Shown here in pieces: positions 1-8,818 of a DNA stretch of 64,000 nucleotides. Each line of letters starts with the position of its first letter. Positions within the stretch are counted from its first letter, which is position 1. The notes beneath the pieces are model-generated. The model made no database searches. It was not told where the DNA came from and was given only the letters and a program-made list of their open reading frames with translations. This DNA comes from Psychrobacillus sp042885655 (GTDB taxonomy: Bacteria; Bacillota; Bacilli; Bacillales_A; Planococcaceae). The stretch covers positions 1 through 64,000 of the forward strand of contig NZ_JBHVRO010000007.1 of assembly GCF_042885655.1 (NCBI RefSeq). The letters run 5' to 3'. Position numbers and translations under genes: made by a program.

Positions 1-43
1 CGCCAGCGTTCGTCCTGAGCCAGGATCAAACTCTCCATAAAAG
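1..43 (-). rRNA. rrs: 16S ribosomal RNA, 5' end only
   Basis: The reverse complement contains the universal 16S 5' sequence GAGTTTGATCCTGGCTCAG followed by GACGAACGCTGGCG. The mature 5' end should lie near position 43, judging from the TTTATGGAGAG context typical of Bacillales. The gene runs off the left edge, so only about the first 40 bases are present. It is transcribed away from the origin, co-oriented with replication, as rrnO is downstream of gyrA in B. subtilis. Confidence 0.96.
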
Positions 44-207
44 AGAACTTAAAAAGCTCATTTTGTTTTGCTGGCATCATCATTAAATGATGTCAAAATT
101 GTTTTGCTATCAAACTAACAAAGTTAGTCTTTCAAGCTATATGTCTTAACGTTTTGCATGTTCAGTTTTCAATGTTCATGTTGTCGACTTGTTTTGACGA
201 CTTCTAT

Positions 208-236
208 ATAATATCAAGGTTTGATAAGTATGTCAA
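208..236 (-). promoter_or_regulatory. rRNA operon promoter
   Basis: On the minus strand there is a consensus -35 TTGACA (231-236), a 17-bp spacer and a -10 TATTAT (208-213), about 165 bases upstream of the mature 16S end. The perfect -35 and ideal spacing fit a strong sigma-A rRNA promoter. The leader between promoter and 16S (44-207) would carry antitermination and processing sequences, which I did not resolve. Confidence 0.85.
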
Positions 237-250
237 CACTTTATTAAAAT

Positions 251-295
251 AAAATATAAAACTCTTTCCTTTCTATAAAAAATGAAGGAAAGAGC
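251..295 (-). terminator. intrinsic terminator of the HD-GYP gene
   Basis: A 10-bp inverted repeat (CTCTTTCCTT at 262-271, AAGGAAAGAG at 285-294) is followed on the minus strand by a T-rich tract (rc of 251-260). It insulates the HD-GYP gene from the rRNA promoter just beyond. Confidence 0.85.
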
Positions 296-307
296 CCAAT
301 AAAATAG

Positions 308-1414
308 TTATATGACTGTTTCTATATATACATTTCGATTTGCTGCCAAATCTATTATTTGACCAGTATCTATTAATCTAATCATTGGTCGAAAAGGTGA
401 ATCTCTGTGTACAAATACTACCTCTCCTTTATCTCCATTAGATAAAAGAACACGAGTAGAAATAGGTAAAGCTCCTATTAATGAGATCAAAGCATTAACA
501 ACTTCAATGCTATATTTACCAAACTCTTCTTCTTTAATCATTTCCAAAACTTTGAATGAAGAGCTTTTTGCTCGATATATTCTTTCACTTGTCATGGCAT
601 GGAATACATCTGCTACAGCAATTATTTGCGAAATAGTTGAAATGCTATTCATTTTTTCACCTTTCGGATAACCGCTACCATCCAATCTTTCGTGGTGTTG
701 AAAAATAGCAATCTTCATTTCAGGCTTTAATAAAGGGCTATCTTTGATCATTTGAAGACTATGAATGGTATGTTTCTTAATCTCCGAAAAGTCCGCTTCA
801 GTTAAATAAGACTTCTTTTCTCTTATTTTCTTATCCACCTTTGCCATCCCGATGTCTGCCATTAAACCTGCAGTCGCTATTTGAATCAACTGTCCGTCTG
901 AATACCCCAATTTTTTAGCAATTGCACCAGATAGTATTCCAACAGCTATGGAGTGATGAGAAATATACCTTTCTATAGAAGAATAATCATTCAGATGGAA
1001 AAAGATTTGCCTTTCTGCAGATGCTCTTTCTACTAAGGGTATAATAATATTTCGTAACTTTGCTACATCAACTTTGACACCAGATTCCCATGAATTGAAT
1101 TCCTTTTGGTAATTCGTCACGGCATCATTATATAAGTGAACAAAATCTGATTTAGTTTCTGTAATACTTTCTTTTTTTGTTTTATTAACTTTTTCGTTGT
1201 TCAATTTACTTATTATTTCTTCTTCTGATCTATTAAATTGATTATCTATAGCTATTGGTACTTTATTTATATTAAAAGCTTGTAGTACTTGAATATGTTC
1301 CCTTGTTAATCTAGTATCTTTACGAATAATAGGGGTTTTGGTATTAACCAAGATATCTTCTGCAATAGTACTGCCTAATCTTAACTCTTCTAAATTCTCC
1401 AATGTATATTCCAT
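308..1414 (-). CDS. HD-GYP domain protein with altered HD motif
   Basis: 368-residue soluble protein. Residues 1-130 have no domain I recognise. An HD-GYP-type domain covers about 145-320: HHS at 153-155, LMADIG at 184-189 where the family normally has LLHDIG, H215, HHERLDGSGYP at 240-250, and ADVFHAM at 268-274. HD-GYP proteins are usually cyclic-di-GMP phosphodiesterases with a metal centre. Here the metal-binding His of the HD pair is Ala186 while Asp187 and the later histidines remain, so activity may be lost or changed. The ATG has a good ribosome site (GGGAAGGGGG). It lies between gyrA and rrn with its own terminator and a possible promoter, so it is probably a separate unit. Cyclic-di-GMP binding or hydrolysis is inference. 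Confidence 0.85.
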   Translation of the reverse strand: MEYTLENLEELRLGSTIAEDILVNTKTPIIRKDTRLTREHIQVLQAFNINKVPIAIDNQFNRSEEEIISKLNNEKVNKTKKESITETKSDFVHLYNDAVTNYQKEFNSWESGVKVDVAKLRNIIIPLVERASAERQIFFHLNDYSSIERYISHHSIAVGILSGAIAKKLGYSDGQLIQIATAGLMADIGMAKVDKKIREKKSYLTEADFSEIKKHTIHSLQMIKDSPLLKPEMKIAIFQHHERLDGSGYPKGEKMNSISTISQIIAVADVFHAMTSERIYRAKSSSFKVLEMIKEEEFGKYSIEVVNALISLIGALPISTRVLLSNGDKGEVVFVHRDSPFRPMIRLIDTGQIIDLAANRNVYIETVI

Positions 1415-1447
1415 TGTGTATCCCCCTTCCCCTCTGTTTTTTTCTTA

Positions 1448-1456
1448 ATTATACCA
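1448..1456 (-). promoter_or_regulatory. possible extended -10 promoter of HD-GYP gene
   Basis: On the minus strand TGGTATAAT forms an extended -10 element just after the gyrA terminator and about 34 bases before the HD-GYP start codon. No clear -35 is visible, which extended -10 promoters can tolerate. Confidence 0.5.
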
Positions 1457-1478
1457 AATATTCATTTTATATATATGT

Positions 1479-1514
1479 AAAAAAACTCTTAGGCAAATAT
1501 ATTTACCTAAGAGT
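1479..1514 (-). terminator. gyrA terminator
   Basis: ACTCTTAGG (1485-1493) and CCTAAGAGT (1506-1514) form a 9-bp stem followed on the minus strand by a run of seven T. It lies 11 bases past the gyrA stop codon. Confidence 0.9.
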
Positions 1515-1525
1515 CCTTCATCTTT

Positions 1526-4027
1526 TTATTCTTCTATATTTTCTATTGTTGATTCATCTATTTCGTTTGAAGAAATTTCATCTACTATTTCTTCATCTTC
1601 TTCTTTTTCTACTTTTGCTACCGTAGCAATTAATTCTTCGTCCGCTAATCTCATTAATCGAACACCTTGAGTACTTCTTCCAGTTACTGAAATATCGTTT
1701 ACATCCATACGTATAAGCATGCCATTTATCGTAATTAACATTAAATCTTCGGTTCCATCGACTGCTTTAACTGCTGATAAAGGACCGTTTTTATCTGTGA
1801 TTTGACAAGTTTTTACACCCATTCCACCACGACTCTGTAAGCGATATTCTGATTCTGGCGTACGTTTACCATAACCATTTTCTGTGACAACAAGGATTTC
1901 TTGATCTGGTTCAATAATTTCCATTCCTACTACGAAATCATCATCTTTTAAGCGAATACCTCTTACTCCACTAGCTGTTCTACCCATAGAACGGATATCA
2001 AGTTCTTCGAATCTAACTAATTTCCCTTGACGAGTTCCAATAATGATTTGCTTAGTTCCATCCGTTAAACGTACAGCAATTAACTCATCATCCTCACGTA
2101 AAGAAATGGCAATTAATCCATTTGCTCTAATATGAGCAAAACCAGACACAGGTGAACGTTTAGTTACACCTTGTTTAGTTGTGAAAATGAAATAGTTATC
2201 TTCTTCGAAAGATGCCATTGGAATCATTGCAGTAACCTGTTCATCTTTTTCAATTCCAAGCAGATTAACAAGTGGCAATCCTTTCGCTGTACGACCATAC
2301 TCTGGAACTTCAAATCCTCTTGCACGATACACTTTACCTTTATTTGTGAAAAACAGAATTGTATCATGGGTCGATGTGTACAATAAATGTTCTACGAAGT
2401 CATTTTCATTCGTACCCATCCCTTGAACTCCACGTCCTCCACGTTTTTGGCTTTTGTACGTATTTGCAGGTAAACGTTTAATATAACCTTTATTTGTTAA
2501 AGTAAGAACAGAATTCTCCACTGGAATCAAGTCTTCATCTTCTAAAACTTCTGCTCCACCTGCAACTATTTCTGTTCTCCGCTTATCACTATAACGGTCT
2601 TTAATTTCTGTAATCTCTTCTCTAATTATCTCAAGTATTCTATACTCATTTGCTAAAATGAACTTCAATTCATCTATTAATTTTACTAGTGCACTATACT
2701 CGTCTTCAATTTTGTCACGTTCTAAACCTGTTAAACGTTGCAAGCGCATATCTAAAATTGCTTGTGCTTGTCGTTCCGACAAATTGAATTTCTCCATTAA
2801 TCCATTTTTTGCTTCGTCCCCAGTTCTGGAGCCTCTAATTAAAGCAATAATTTCATCTATGTGATCTAAAGCAATGCGTAAGCCCTCTAAAATATGAGCT
2901 CGATCCTCTGCTTTATTTAGTTCAAATTGGGTACGACGTCGAATAATTACTTTTTGATGCTCTAGATAATAGTAAAGCATCTCTTTAATATTCAATACTT
3001 TAGGTTGGTTATCAACTAGCGCAAGCATATTGACACCGAAGCTAGATTGCAATGCAGTTTGTTTATATAAATTATTTAGCAAAACATGAGAATTAGCATC
3101 TTTTCTAACTTCAATTACAATTCGCATTCCATTTCGGTCGGATTCATCTGCTAAATGTGTAATGCCATCTATTTTTTTATCACGAACTAATTCTGCAATT
3201 TTCTCGATTAAACGAGCTTTATTTACTTGGTAAGGTAATTCAGTAACAATAATTACTTCTTTACCACTAGATTTTTGTTCAATTTCAACTTTTGCACGTA
3301 TTAAAACAGAACCTCTTCCTGTTTCATAGGCACGACGGATACCGCTTCTACCTAAAATAATCCCACCTGTAGGAAAGTCAGGACCAGGAATAATGGTCAT
3401 TAACTCATCAATCGTAATTGCAGGATTCTCAGATAAAGCTAATACTCCATCAATTACTTCTCCTAAATTATGAGAAGGAATATTTGTTGCCATCCCAACG
3501 GCAATTCCCGAAGCTCCGTTTACAAGTAAATTTGGATATCTACTTGGTAAAACAACGGGTTCTTTTTCTTGTCCATCGTAGTTATCTTTATAATCAATCG
3601 TGTTTTTATTGATATCACGTAATAACTCTAAAGCTATTTTAGACATTCGTGATTCGGTATAACGCATGGCCGCTGCTCCATCACCATCTACGGATCCAAA
3701 GTTACCATGACCATCCACTAACATATAACGATAACTAAAATCTTGCGCCATACGTACCATTGCCTCATAAATAGAAGAGTCACCATGTGGATGATATTTC
3801 CCCATTACATCTCCAACAATACGGGCAGACTTTTTATGAGGTTTATCCGGCGTATTTCCCAATTCCTGCATACCATATAAAATTCGACGATGAACGGGTT
3901 TTAAACCATCGCGAACATCTGGTAATGCACGGGATACAATTACGCTCATTGCATAATCAAGGAAAGATGTTTTCATTTCTTGACTAATATTAATCCCTTT
4001 AACACCTTTATTCGGCATTTCCGACAT
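1526..4027 (-). CDS. gyrA: DNA gyrase subunit A
   Basis: 833 residues, normal length for Firmicutes GyrA. It forms the A2B2 gyrase that introduces negative supercoils, and cleaves and rejoins DNA through the catalytic tyrosine at about 123 (AAMRYTESRM). The quinolone-determining segment HPHGDSSIYE (79-88) has the wild-type Ser-Ser and Glu. The beta-pinwheel C-terminal domain carries the GyrA box KRGGRG, and the tail is very acidic. I start at the ATG at 4025-4027 because GGAGGT lies 7 bases upstream; a TTG two codons earlier is less likely. The gap to gyrB is 27 bases, so the two are presumably co-transcribed. Confidence 0.98.
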   Translation of the reverse strand: MSEMPNKGVKGINISQEMKTSFLDYAMSVIVSRALPDVRDGLKPVHRRILYGMQELGNTPDKPHKKSARIVGDVMGKYHPHGDSSIYEAMVRMAQDFSYRYMLVDGHGNFGSVDGDGAAAMRYTESRMSKIALELLRDINKNTIDYKDNYDGQEKEPVVLPSRYPNLLVNGASGIAVGMATNIPSHNLGEVIDGVLALSENPAITIDELMTIIPGPDFPTGGIILGRSGIRRAYETGRGSVLIRAKVEIEQKSSGKEVIIVTELPYQVNKARLIEKIAELVRDKKIDGITHLADESDRNGMRIVIEVRKDANSHVLLNNLYKQTALQSSFGVNMLALVDNQPKVLNIKEMLYYYLEHQKVIIRRRTQFELNKAEDRAHILEGLRIALDHIDEIIALIRGSRTGDEAKNGLMEKFNLSERQAQAILDMRLQRLTGLERDKIEDEYSALVKLIDELKFILANEYRILEIIREEITEIKDRYSDKRRTEIVAGGAEVLEDEDLIPVENSVLTLTNKGYIKRLPANTYKSQKRGGRGVQGMGTNENDFVEHLLYTSTHDTILFFTNKGKVYRARGFEVPEYGRTAKGLPLVNLLGIEKDEQVTAMIPMASFEEDNYFIFTTKQGVTKRSPVSGFAHIRANGLIAISLREDDELIAVRLTDGTKQIIIGTRQGKLVRFEELDIRSMGRTASGVRGIRLKDDDFVVGMEIIEPDQEILVVTENGYGKRTPESEYRLQSRGGMGVKTCQITDKNGPLSAVKAVDGTEDLMLITINGMLIRMDVNDISVTGRSTQGVRLMRLADEELIATVAKVEKEEDEEIVDEISSNEIDESTIENIEE

Positions 4028-4054
4028 TCTCAAGACCTCCAGTCACACACTTAC

Positions 4055-5977
4055 TTAAATATCTAAATTTTTAACATATACTGCATTTTCTTCGATAAAT
4101 AGACGTCTTGGCTCTACTTCCTCACCCATTAACTGTTCAAATACAGCATCTGCCTCCATGGCATTGTCTAAGTTTATTTGAAGTAATGTGCGCACTTCAG
4201 GGTCCATAGTTGTTTCCCATAGTTGACTCGCATCCATTTCCCCAAGTCCTTTATATCGTTGAATATTCGGTTTAGAAGTTTTCGGTAAACGGTCTAAAAT
4301 TTCTTTAAGTTGCTCATCATTATAGCAATATTCAACATGTTTACCTTGCTTCACTTGATATAAAGGTGGTTGAGCAGCATAAACATAACCAGCTTCAATT
4401 AATGGACGCATGAAACGGAAGAAGAAAGTAAGCAATAATGTCCGAATATGTGCACCATCTACATCCGCATCTGTCATAATAATAATTTTATGGTAGCGTG
4501 CTTTTTCTAGTGTAAATTCTTCACCTATTCCCGTGCCAAGCGCTGTTATCATTGCACGAATTTCAGCGTTCCCAAGAATTCTATCTAAACGTGCTTTCTC
4601 TACATTTAAAATCTTTCCGCGTAACGGTAATATTGCTTGGAAATGACGATCTCTTCCTGATTTTGCAGATCCACCTGCTGAGTCACCTTCGACAATATAA
4701 AGTTCACTTTCTGCAGGTACTCGCGAAGAACAATCCGCCAGTTTACCAGGAAGGCTTGAGACTTCTAAAGCAGATTTTCTTCGTGTAAATTCTCGAGCTT
4801 TTTTTGCAGCAACGCGAGCTCTTGCAGCCATTAACCCTTTTTCTACTATCTTTCGAGCAACTTGTGGGTTTTCTAATAAGAATCGATCAAATCCTTCTGA
4901 AAATAAACTATTTGTAATAGTACTCACTTCTGAGTTACCTAGTTTTGTCTTCGTTTGACCCTCAAATTGGGGATCAGGGTGTTTAACGGATACGATTGCT
5001 GTTAAACCTTCCCTTACATCGTCCCCAGATAAATTAGTATCAGCCTCTTTTAATAGACTATTTTTCCTAGCATAGTCATTTATTACACGAGTGAGGGCCA
5101 TTTTGAAACCCGACTCATGTGTTCCACCTTCATACGTATTAATATTATTTGCAAAGGATAATATATTTGATGAGTATCCAGCATTATATTGCATAGCAAT
5201 TTCAATGGATATACCATCTTTTTCACCTTCTACAAATATAGCTTCTTCCGTAATAGGTTCTTTTGTTTTATTTAGATCTTCAACGTATGATTTAATTCCG
5301 CCTTCATAGAAATATTTAACGGATTTTTCTTGTCCTTCACGTTCATCAGCAATTGTAATAGATAACCCACGATTTAAGTAAGCTAATTCTCTTACACGAT
5401 GAGCTAAGATATCAAATTCATATATAGTAGTTTCAGTGAAAATTTCCGCATCTGCTTTAAATCTTGTGGTTGTTCCTGTTTCGTCGGAATCTCCAATGAT
5501 TTCTAACGGAGAATTAACATCACCGCGTTCAAATTTAATACAATGAATTTTTCCATCACGTTTTACATATACTTCTGTAAATTCTGATAGGGCATTTACA
5601 ACGGAGGCACCAACACCATGAAGTCCACCGGAAACTTTATAGCCCCCACCACCAAATTTACCTCCTGCATGGAGAACGGTCATAATAACTTCGACAGCGG
5701 GTTTTCCCATTTTTTCTTGATTACTAACAGGGATTCCACGTCCGTTATCTTCTACTCTAATCCAATTGTCTTTTTCAATTGTGACTATAATATGATCACA
5801 ATAACCTGCAAGGGCTTCGTCTATACTATTGTCAACAATTTCCCACACTAGATGGTGGAGTCCTTTTGAACTGGTAGTACCAATATACATCCCAGGACGT
5901 TTTCTTACAGCTTCTAGTCCTTCTAAAACTTGTATCTGATCAGCATCATATGATGATTCTAATTCTTTTTCTTCCAT
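4055..5977 (-). CDS. gyrB: DNA gyrase subunit B
   Basis: 640 residues. The N-terminal GHKL ATPase has the E-VDNSIDEA and DNGRGIP motifs, followed by the transducer domain. The TOPRIM domain has EGDSAGGSAKSGRDR and DADVDGAHI, and the C-terminal tail (QRYKGLGEM) contacts GyrA. I favour the ATG at 5975-5977 (MEEKELESSYDADQ), which best fits the family's N-terminus; an ATG nine codons upstream lacks a ribosome site. recF lies 90 bases upstream without the remB (yaaB) gene that separates them in B. subtilis. Confidence 0.97.
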   Translation of the reverse strand: MEEKELESSYDADQIQVLEGLEAVRKRPGMYIGTTSSKGLHHLVWEIVDNSIDEALAGYCDHIIVTIEKDNWIRVEDNGRGIPVSNQEKMGKPAVEVIMTVLHAGGKFGGGGYKVSGGLHGVGASVVNALSEFTEVYVKRDGKIHCIKFERGDVNSPLEIIGDSDETGTTTRFKADAEIFTETTIYEFDILAHRVRELAYLNRGLSITIADEREGQEKSVKYFYEGGIKSYVEDLNKTKEPITEEAIFVEGEKDGISIEIAMQYNAGYSSNILSFANNINTYEGGTHESGFKMALTRVINDYARKNSLLKEADTNLSGDDVREGLTAIVSVKHPDPQFEGQTKTKLGNSEVSTITNSLFSEGFDRFLLENPQVARKIVEKGLMAARARVAAKKAREFTRRKSALEVSSLPGKLADCSSRVPAESELYIVEGDSAGGSAKSGRDRHFQAILPLRGKILNVEKARLDRILGNAEIRAMITALGTGIGEEFTLEKARYHKIIIMTDADVDGAHIRTLLLTFFFRFMRPLIEAGYVYAAQPPLYQVKQGKHVEYCYNDEQLKEILDRLPKTSKPNIQRYKGLGEMDASQLWETTMDPEVRTLLQINLDNAMEADAVFEQLMGEEVEPRRLFIEENAVYVKNLDI

Positions 5978-6067
5978 TGCCAAATTGCTCACCCACTCTT
6001 TCATCGCAATAATAGTGAATTTAACCCTGTTAAAGATATTAGGAATTCTTCACTTTTTTATAGACTA

Positions 6068-7183
6068 CTATTTTGTTTCAACTTCACCATGTTCCACATG
6101 AAACATTTGAGCTTGTTGAATCGTTTCATGTGCCAGACCATCTACACTTGTTGTAGTAACAAAGGTTTGCACATCCCCTTGAATGGTATTTAACAAATGC
6201 GATTGTCTATAATCATCAAGTTCTGACAGAACATCATCCAGCAATAAAACAGGAGCTTCACCTACCTCCTGTTTTATAAGTTCAATTTCAGCAAGCTTTA
6301 AAGATAATGCAGTAGTACGTTGCTGTCCTTGTGATCCATATGTTTGAACATCATAATTATTAACAAAAAACTGAAGATCGTCTCTATGAGGTCCAGTTAG
6401 AGTAACTCCTCTATCAAGTTCTCTTCTTTGACTTTCAAATAACTTTTTTTCTAGATAGTCCTTCATTTCACTTTCTGACCATTCCGCGTTTATTCCAGAG
6501 GTCGTATGATAGGACACGGTTAACTTTTCTAAACCTCTTGATATACCGAAATGGATTGGTTCTGCCCATTTTTGTAATAAGTCCATAAATTGGTATCTTT
6601 TTTGAATCACTTTTACTGCAGCATCTATATATTGTTCTGTATATACATCAAACATAACATCGTTTAATATTGATTTCCCTTGATGTTGTTTTAAAATATA
6701 ATTGCGTTGTTTTAAAACTTTTTGGAAATGAAGTAAATCATGTAAATAAACAGGGGAAATTTGACCGATTTCCATATCAAGAAATCGTCTTCTAACTTGT
6801 GGACTACCTTTTACTAAATATAAATCTTCAGGAGCAAACATTACGACATTTAATTGTCCAATATAATTACTAAGCTTTGTTTGCTCAATATGGTTTACTT
6901 TTGCTTTTTTTCCTTTTTTCGACAAAACTAATTCCAAAGGTAAACGACCATATCTCTTTTGAATATCACCTTTTATTTTACCATAGTCTGCTTCCCAACG
7001 TATTAATTCTTTATCGTTAGCTGTTCGGTGTGACTTTGCCATGGATAAAACATAGAGTGATTCCATTAAGTTTGTTTTACCTTGGGCATTTTCTCCAAGT
7101 AATACATTAATTTTAGAGGAAAACTCCAATTGAATTGAATCATAATTACGGTAATCTTTTAACTCTAATCGTTCGATATACAT
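6068..7183 (-). CDS. recF: DNA replication and repair protein RecF
   Basis: 371 residues. SMC-like ABC ATPase that helps load RecA at gapped or stalled DNA with RecO and RecR. Walker A GENAQGKTN lies at 30-38; the signature region YGSQGQQRT and the Walker B segment LLLDDVLSELD lie near the C-terminus. The start is set at the ATG at 7181-7183 (MYIERLELKDYRN), one base after the yaaA stop codon; an in-frame upstream start would overlap yaaA. A parS-like site lies in the last codons. Confidence 0.97.
   Translation of the reverse strand: MYIERLELKDYRNYDSIQLEFSSKINVLLGENAQGKTNLMESLYVLSMAKSHRTANDKELIRWEADYGKIKGDIQKRYGRLPLELVLSKKGKKAKVNHIEQTKLSNYIGQLNVVMFAPEDLYLVKGSPQVRRRFLDMEIGQISPVYLHDLLHFQKVLKQRNYILKQHQGKSILNDVMFDVYTEQYIDAAVKVIQKRYQFMDLLQKWAEPIHFGISRGLEKLTVSYHTTSGINAEWSESEMKDYLEKKLFESQRRELDRGVTLTGPHRDDLQFFVNNYDVQTYGSQGQQRTTALSLKLAEIELIKQEVGEAPVLLLDDVLSELDDYRQSHLLNTIQGDVQTFVTTTSVDGLAHETIQQAQMFHVEHGEVETK
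6090..6105. promoter_or_regulatory. parS-like site in the 3' end of recF
   Basis: TGTTCCACATGAAACA matches the ParB (Spo0J) site TGTTCCACGTGAAACA at 15 of 16 positions; the single change breaks the central palindrome. It lies about 4 kb from oriC, where parS sites cluster in Bacillales. Confidence 0.7.
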
Positions 7184-7184
7184 A

Positions 7185-7412
7185 TCAATCCCCGTTCTCT
7201 GGTCCAATCATTTGGAATCTTCCTACAGTTGGAATATTCACAATATCATTATTTCGAAGTTTACGGCCTCTTCGCTGTTCCTCTTCTCCATTTACATAAA
7301 CGATATTTTCGCTTAAAAACCATTTAGCCATTCCACCAGAACTTATTGCATCTGTCATTTTTAATAATTGACCAAGTGTGATAAATTCTGAGTCAAATCG
7401 AATCTCTTCCAA
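7185..7412 (-). CDS. yaaA: S4 domain RNA-binding protein YaaA
   Basis: 75 residues, almost entirely one S4-like RNA-binding fold (ITLGQLLKMTDAISSGGMAKWFL then VYVNGEEEQRRGRKL). Members of this family sit between dnaN and recF throughout Bacillales and have been linked to ribosome assembly; the exact role is not visible here. Its stop codon is one base before the recF start, so the two are probably translationally coupled. A terminator separates it from dnaN upstream. Confidence 0.93.
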   Translation of the reverse strand: MEEIRFDSEFITLGQLLKMTDAISSGGMAKWFLSENIVYVNGEEEQRRGRKLRNNDIVNIPTVGRFQMIGPENGD

Positions 7413-7474
7413 AAATAATTCAACCTCTTCTCATTTTCATTATCCCTTCATTTTACTCTAAATAATCAAATAAG

Positions 7475-7504
7475 TAAAAAAGATAGTCACCGTAGTGACT
7501 ATCT
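7475..7504 (-). terminator. dnaN terminator
   Basis: GATAGTCAC (7482-7490) and GTGACTATC (7495-7503) make a 9-bp stem followed on the minus strand by a T-run (rc of 7475-7481). It sits immediately after the dnaN stop codon, so yaaA-recF-gyrBA is probably reached by readthrough or its own promoter. Confidence 0.88.
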
Positions 7505-7509
7505 CGAAA

Positions 7510-8646
7510 TTAGTATGTTCTTACAGGTAATATTAGTTGCAAAATGGAGTCATCATGTACGGACTTCAAAACAAAAGGTCTCATAGCTCCTGAAAATAAT
7601 ATTTTTATGTCTTGTCCATCAATTGCTTTTAGGGCATCCATCATATACTTAGCGCTAAAAGATATTTTCAATTCTTCTCCCTCAATTGATTCTGCCAAAA
7701 TTTGTTCTTCTACATTTCCGATCTCGGGAGAATTGGAGGATACTTCAACAAAACCTTGTCCAATAGTTGAAAAACGAACAACATTATTTCTTTCTTCTCT
7801 AGCTAATAAAGAGGCGCGATCTATTGCTTGCAACAACGACTTTCCATTTACTAAAATCGTAGTTTTATATTCACTTGGTATTAGTCTGGATGTATCTGGA
7901 TAATTTCCTTCTAATAATCTTGAATAAAATAATACATCTTCAGTTTTAAATAAAATTTGTTGTTGGGTCATTACAATTGCTACCTCAGATGAAGTCTCCT
8001 CTAAAATTTTATTTAACTCATTTAAACTTTTACCAGGAATTACGACAGTATATTCTTCTTCAGGTAATTCATTTATAACAGTTTTTCTTCTAGCAAGTCG
8101 ATGGCTATCTGTTGCTACACAATGAAGTTCACCATCTTTTAGTTGCCAGTTTACACCGGTAAGTACCGGACGACTTTCAGATGTAGATACTGCAAATACA
8201 GTTTCTTTAATAATAGATTTCAATAAATCAGAAGGCATAACAAATTGACGATTTTCCTCAATTTGTGGAAGTAAAGGATATTCAGTTGCATCTAATCCTA
8301 TTAAGCTAAATTCTGATTTTCCAGATCTAATATGTGTTTGAAACTGATTAGTTACTTCAATTTCTATATCATTTGTAGGTAATTTACGAACAATCTCATT
8401 AAAAACTCTTGCTTGTAAAACAATAGAACCTGTTTCTGTGATTCTAATAATTTGTTCTCCGTTTTTTTCTACTGGGATAAATGTTTGGATAGTGATATCT
8501 GAGTCACTACCTGTTATATAAAGTCCTTTATCTACAACTTCTAATTTTAGACCAGTTAATATCGGAATAGTTGTTTTGGAACTAACTGCTTTCATTACAT
8601 CATTTAATCCTTCTAACAATCTATCTCTTGTTATATCGAATTTCAT
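7510..8646 (-). CDS. dnaN: DNA polymerase III sliding clamp, beta subunit
   Basis: 378 residues, the standard length, with the three clamp folds of the ring-shaped DnaN dimer that tethers the replicative polymerase. The N-terminus MKFDITRDRLLEG and C-terminus LQLILPVRTY are typical. The ATG follows GAGGTAAC. The 172-base gap to dnaA contains several DnaA boxes, so the dnaA-dnaN pair is likely controlled by DnaA. Confidence 0.98.
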   Translation of the reverse strand: MKFDITRDRLLEGLNDVMKAVSSKTTIPILTGLKLEVVDKGLYITGSDSDITIQTFIPVEKNGEQIIRITETGSIVLQARVFNEIVRKLPTNDIEIEVTNQFQTHIRSGKSEFSLIGLDATEYPLLPQIEENRQFVMPSDLLKSIIKETVFAVSTSESRPVLTGVNWQLKDGELHCVATDSHRLARRKTVINELPEEEYTVVIPGKSLNELNKILEETSSEVAIVMTQQQILFKTEDVLFYSRLLEGNYPDTSRLIPSEYKTTILVNGKSLLQAIDRASLLAREERNNVVRFSTIGQGFVEVSSNSPEIGNVEEQILAESIEGEELKISFSAKYMMDALKAIDGQDIKILFSGAMRPFVLKSVHDDSILQLILPVRTY

Positions 8647-8708
8647 TTTGTTACCTCACTTATATAATTATTATTTATTTAAAAGATTAATAGATATAGT
8701 AATAGGGC

Positions 8709-8811
8709 TTGTGGATTTGTTGATAACTCTCTTTTTTCTTACGTACACTAAACTATCCACATGTGAATAAGTTGTGTTTAAAACCACTGAGAATCAAATC
8801 ACTTATCCACA
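8709..8811. promoter_or_regulatory. DnaA-box group between dnaA and dnaN
   Basis: TTATCCACA at 8803-8811 is a perfect DnaA box. CTATCCACA (8753-8761) and TGTGAATAA (8762-8770) abut as an inverted pair, and TTGTGGATT (8709-8717) is a weaker match. Together with the group upstream of dnaA this gives the bipartite origin layout known from B. subtilis, where the dnaA-dnaN spacer holds the unwinding region. Confidence 0.82.
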
Positions 8812-8818
8812 TTTACTT

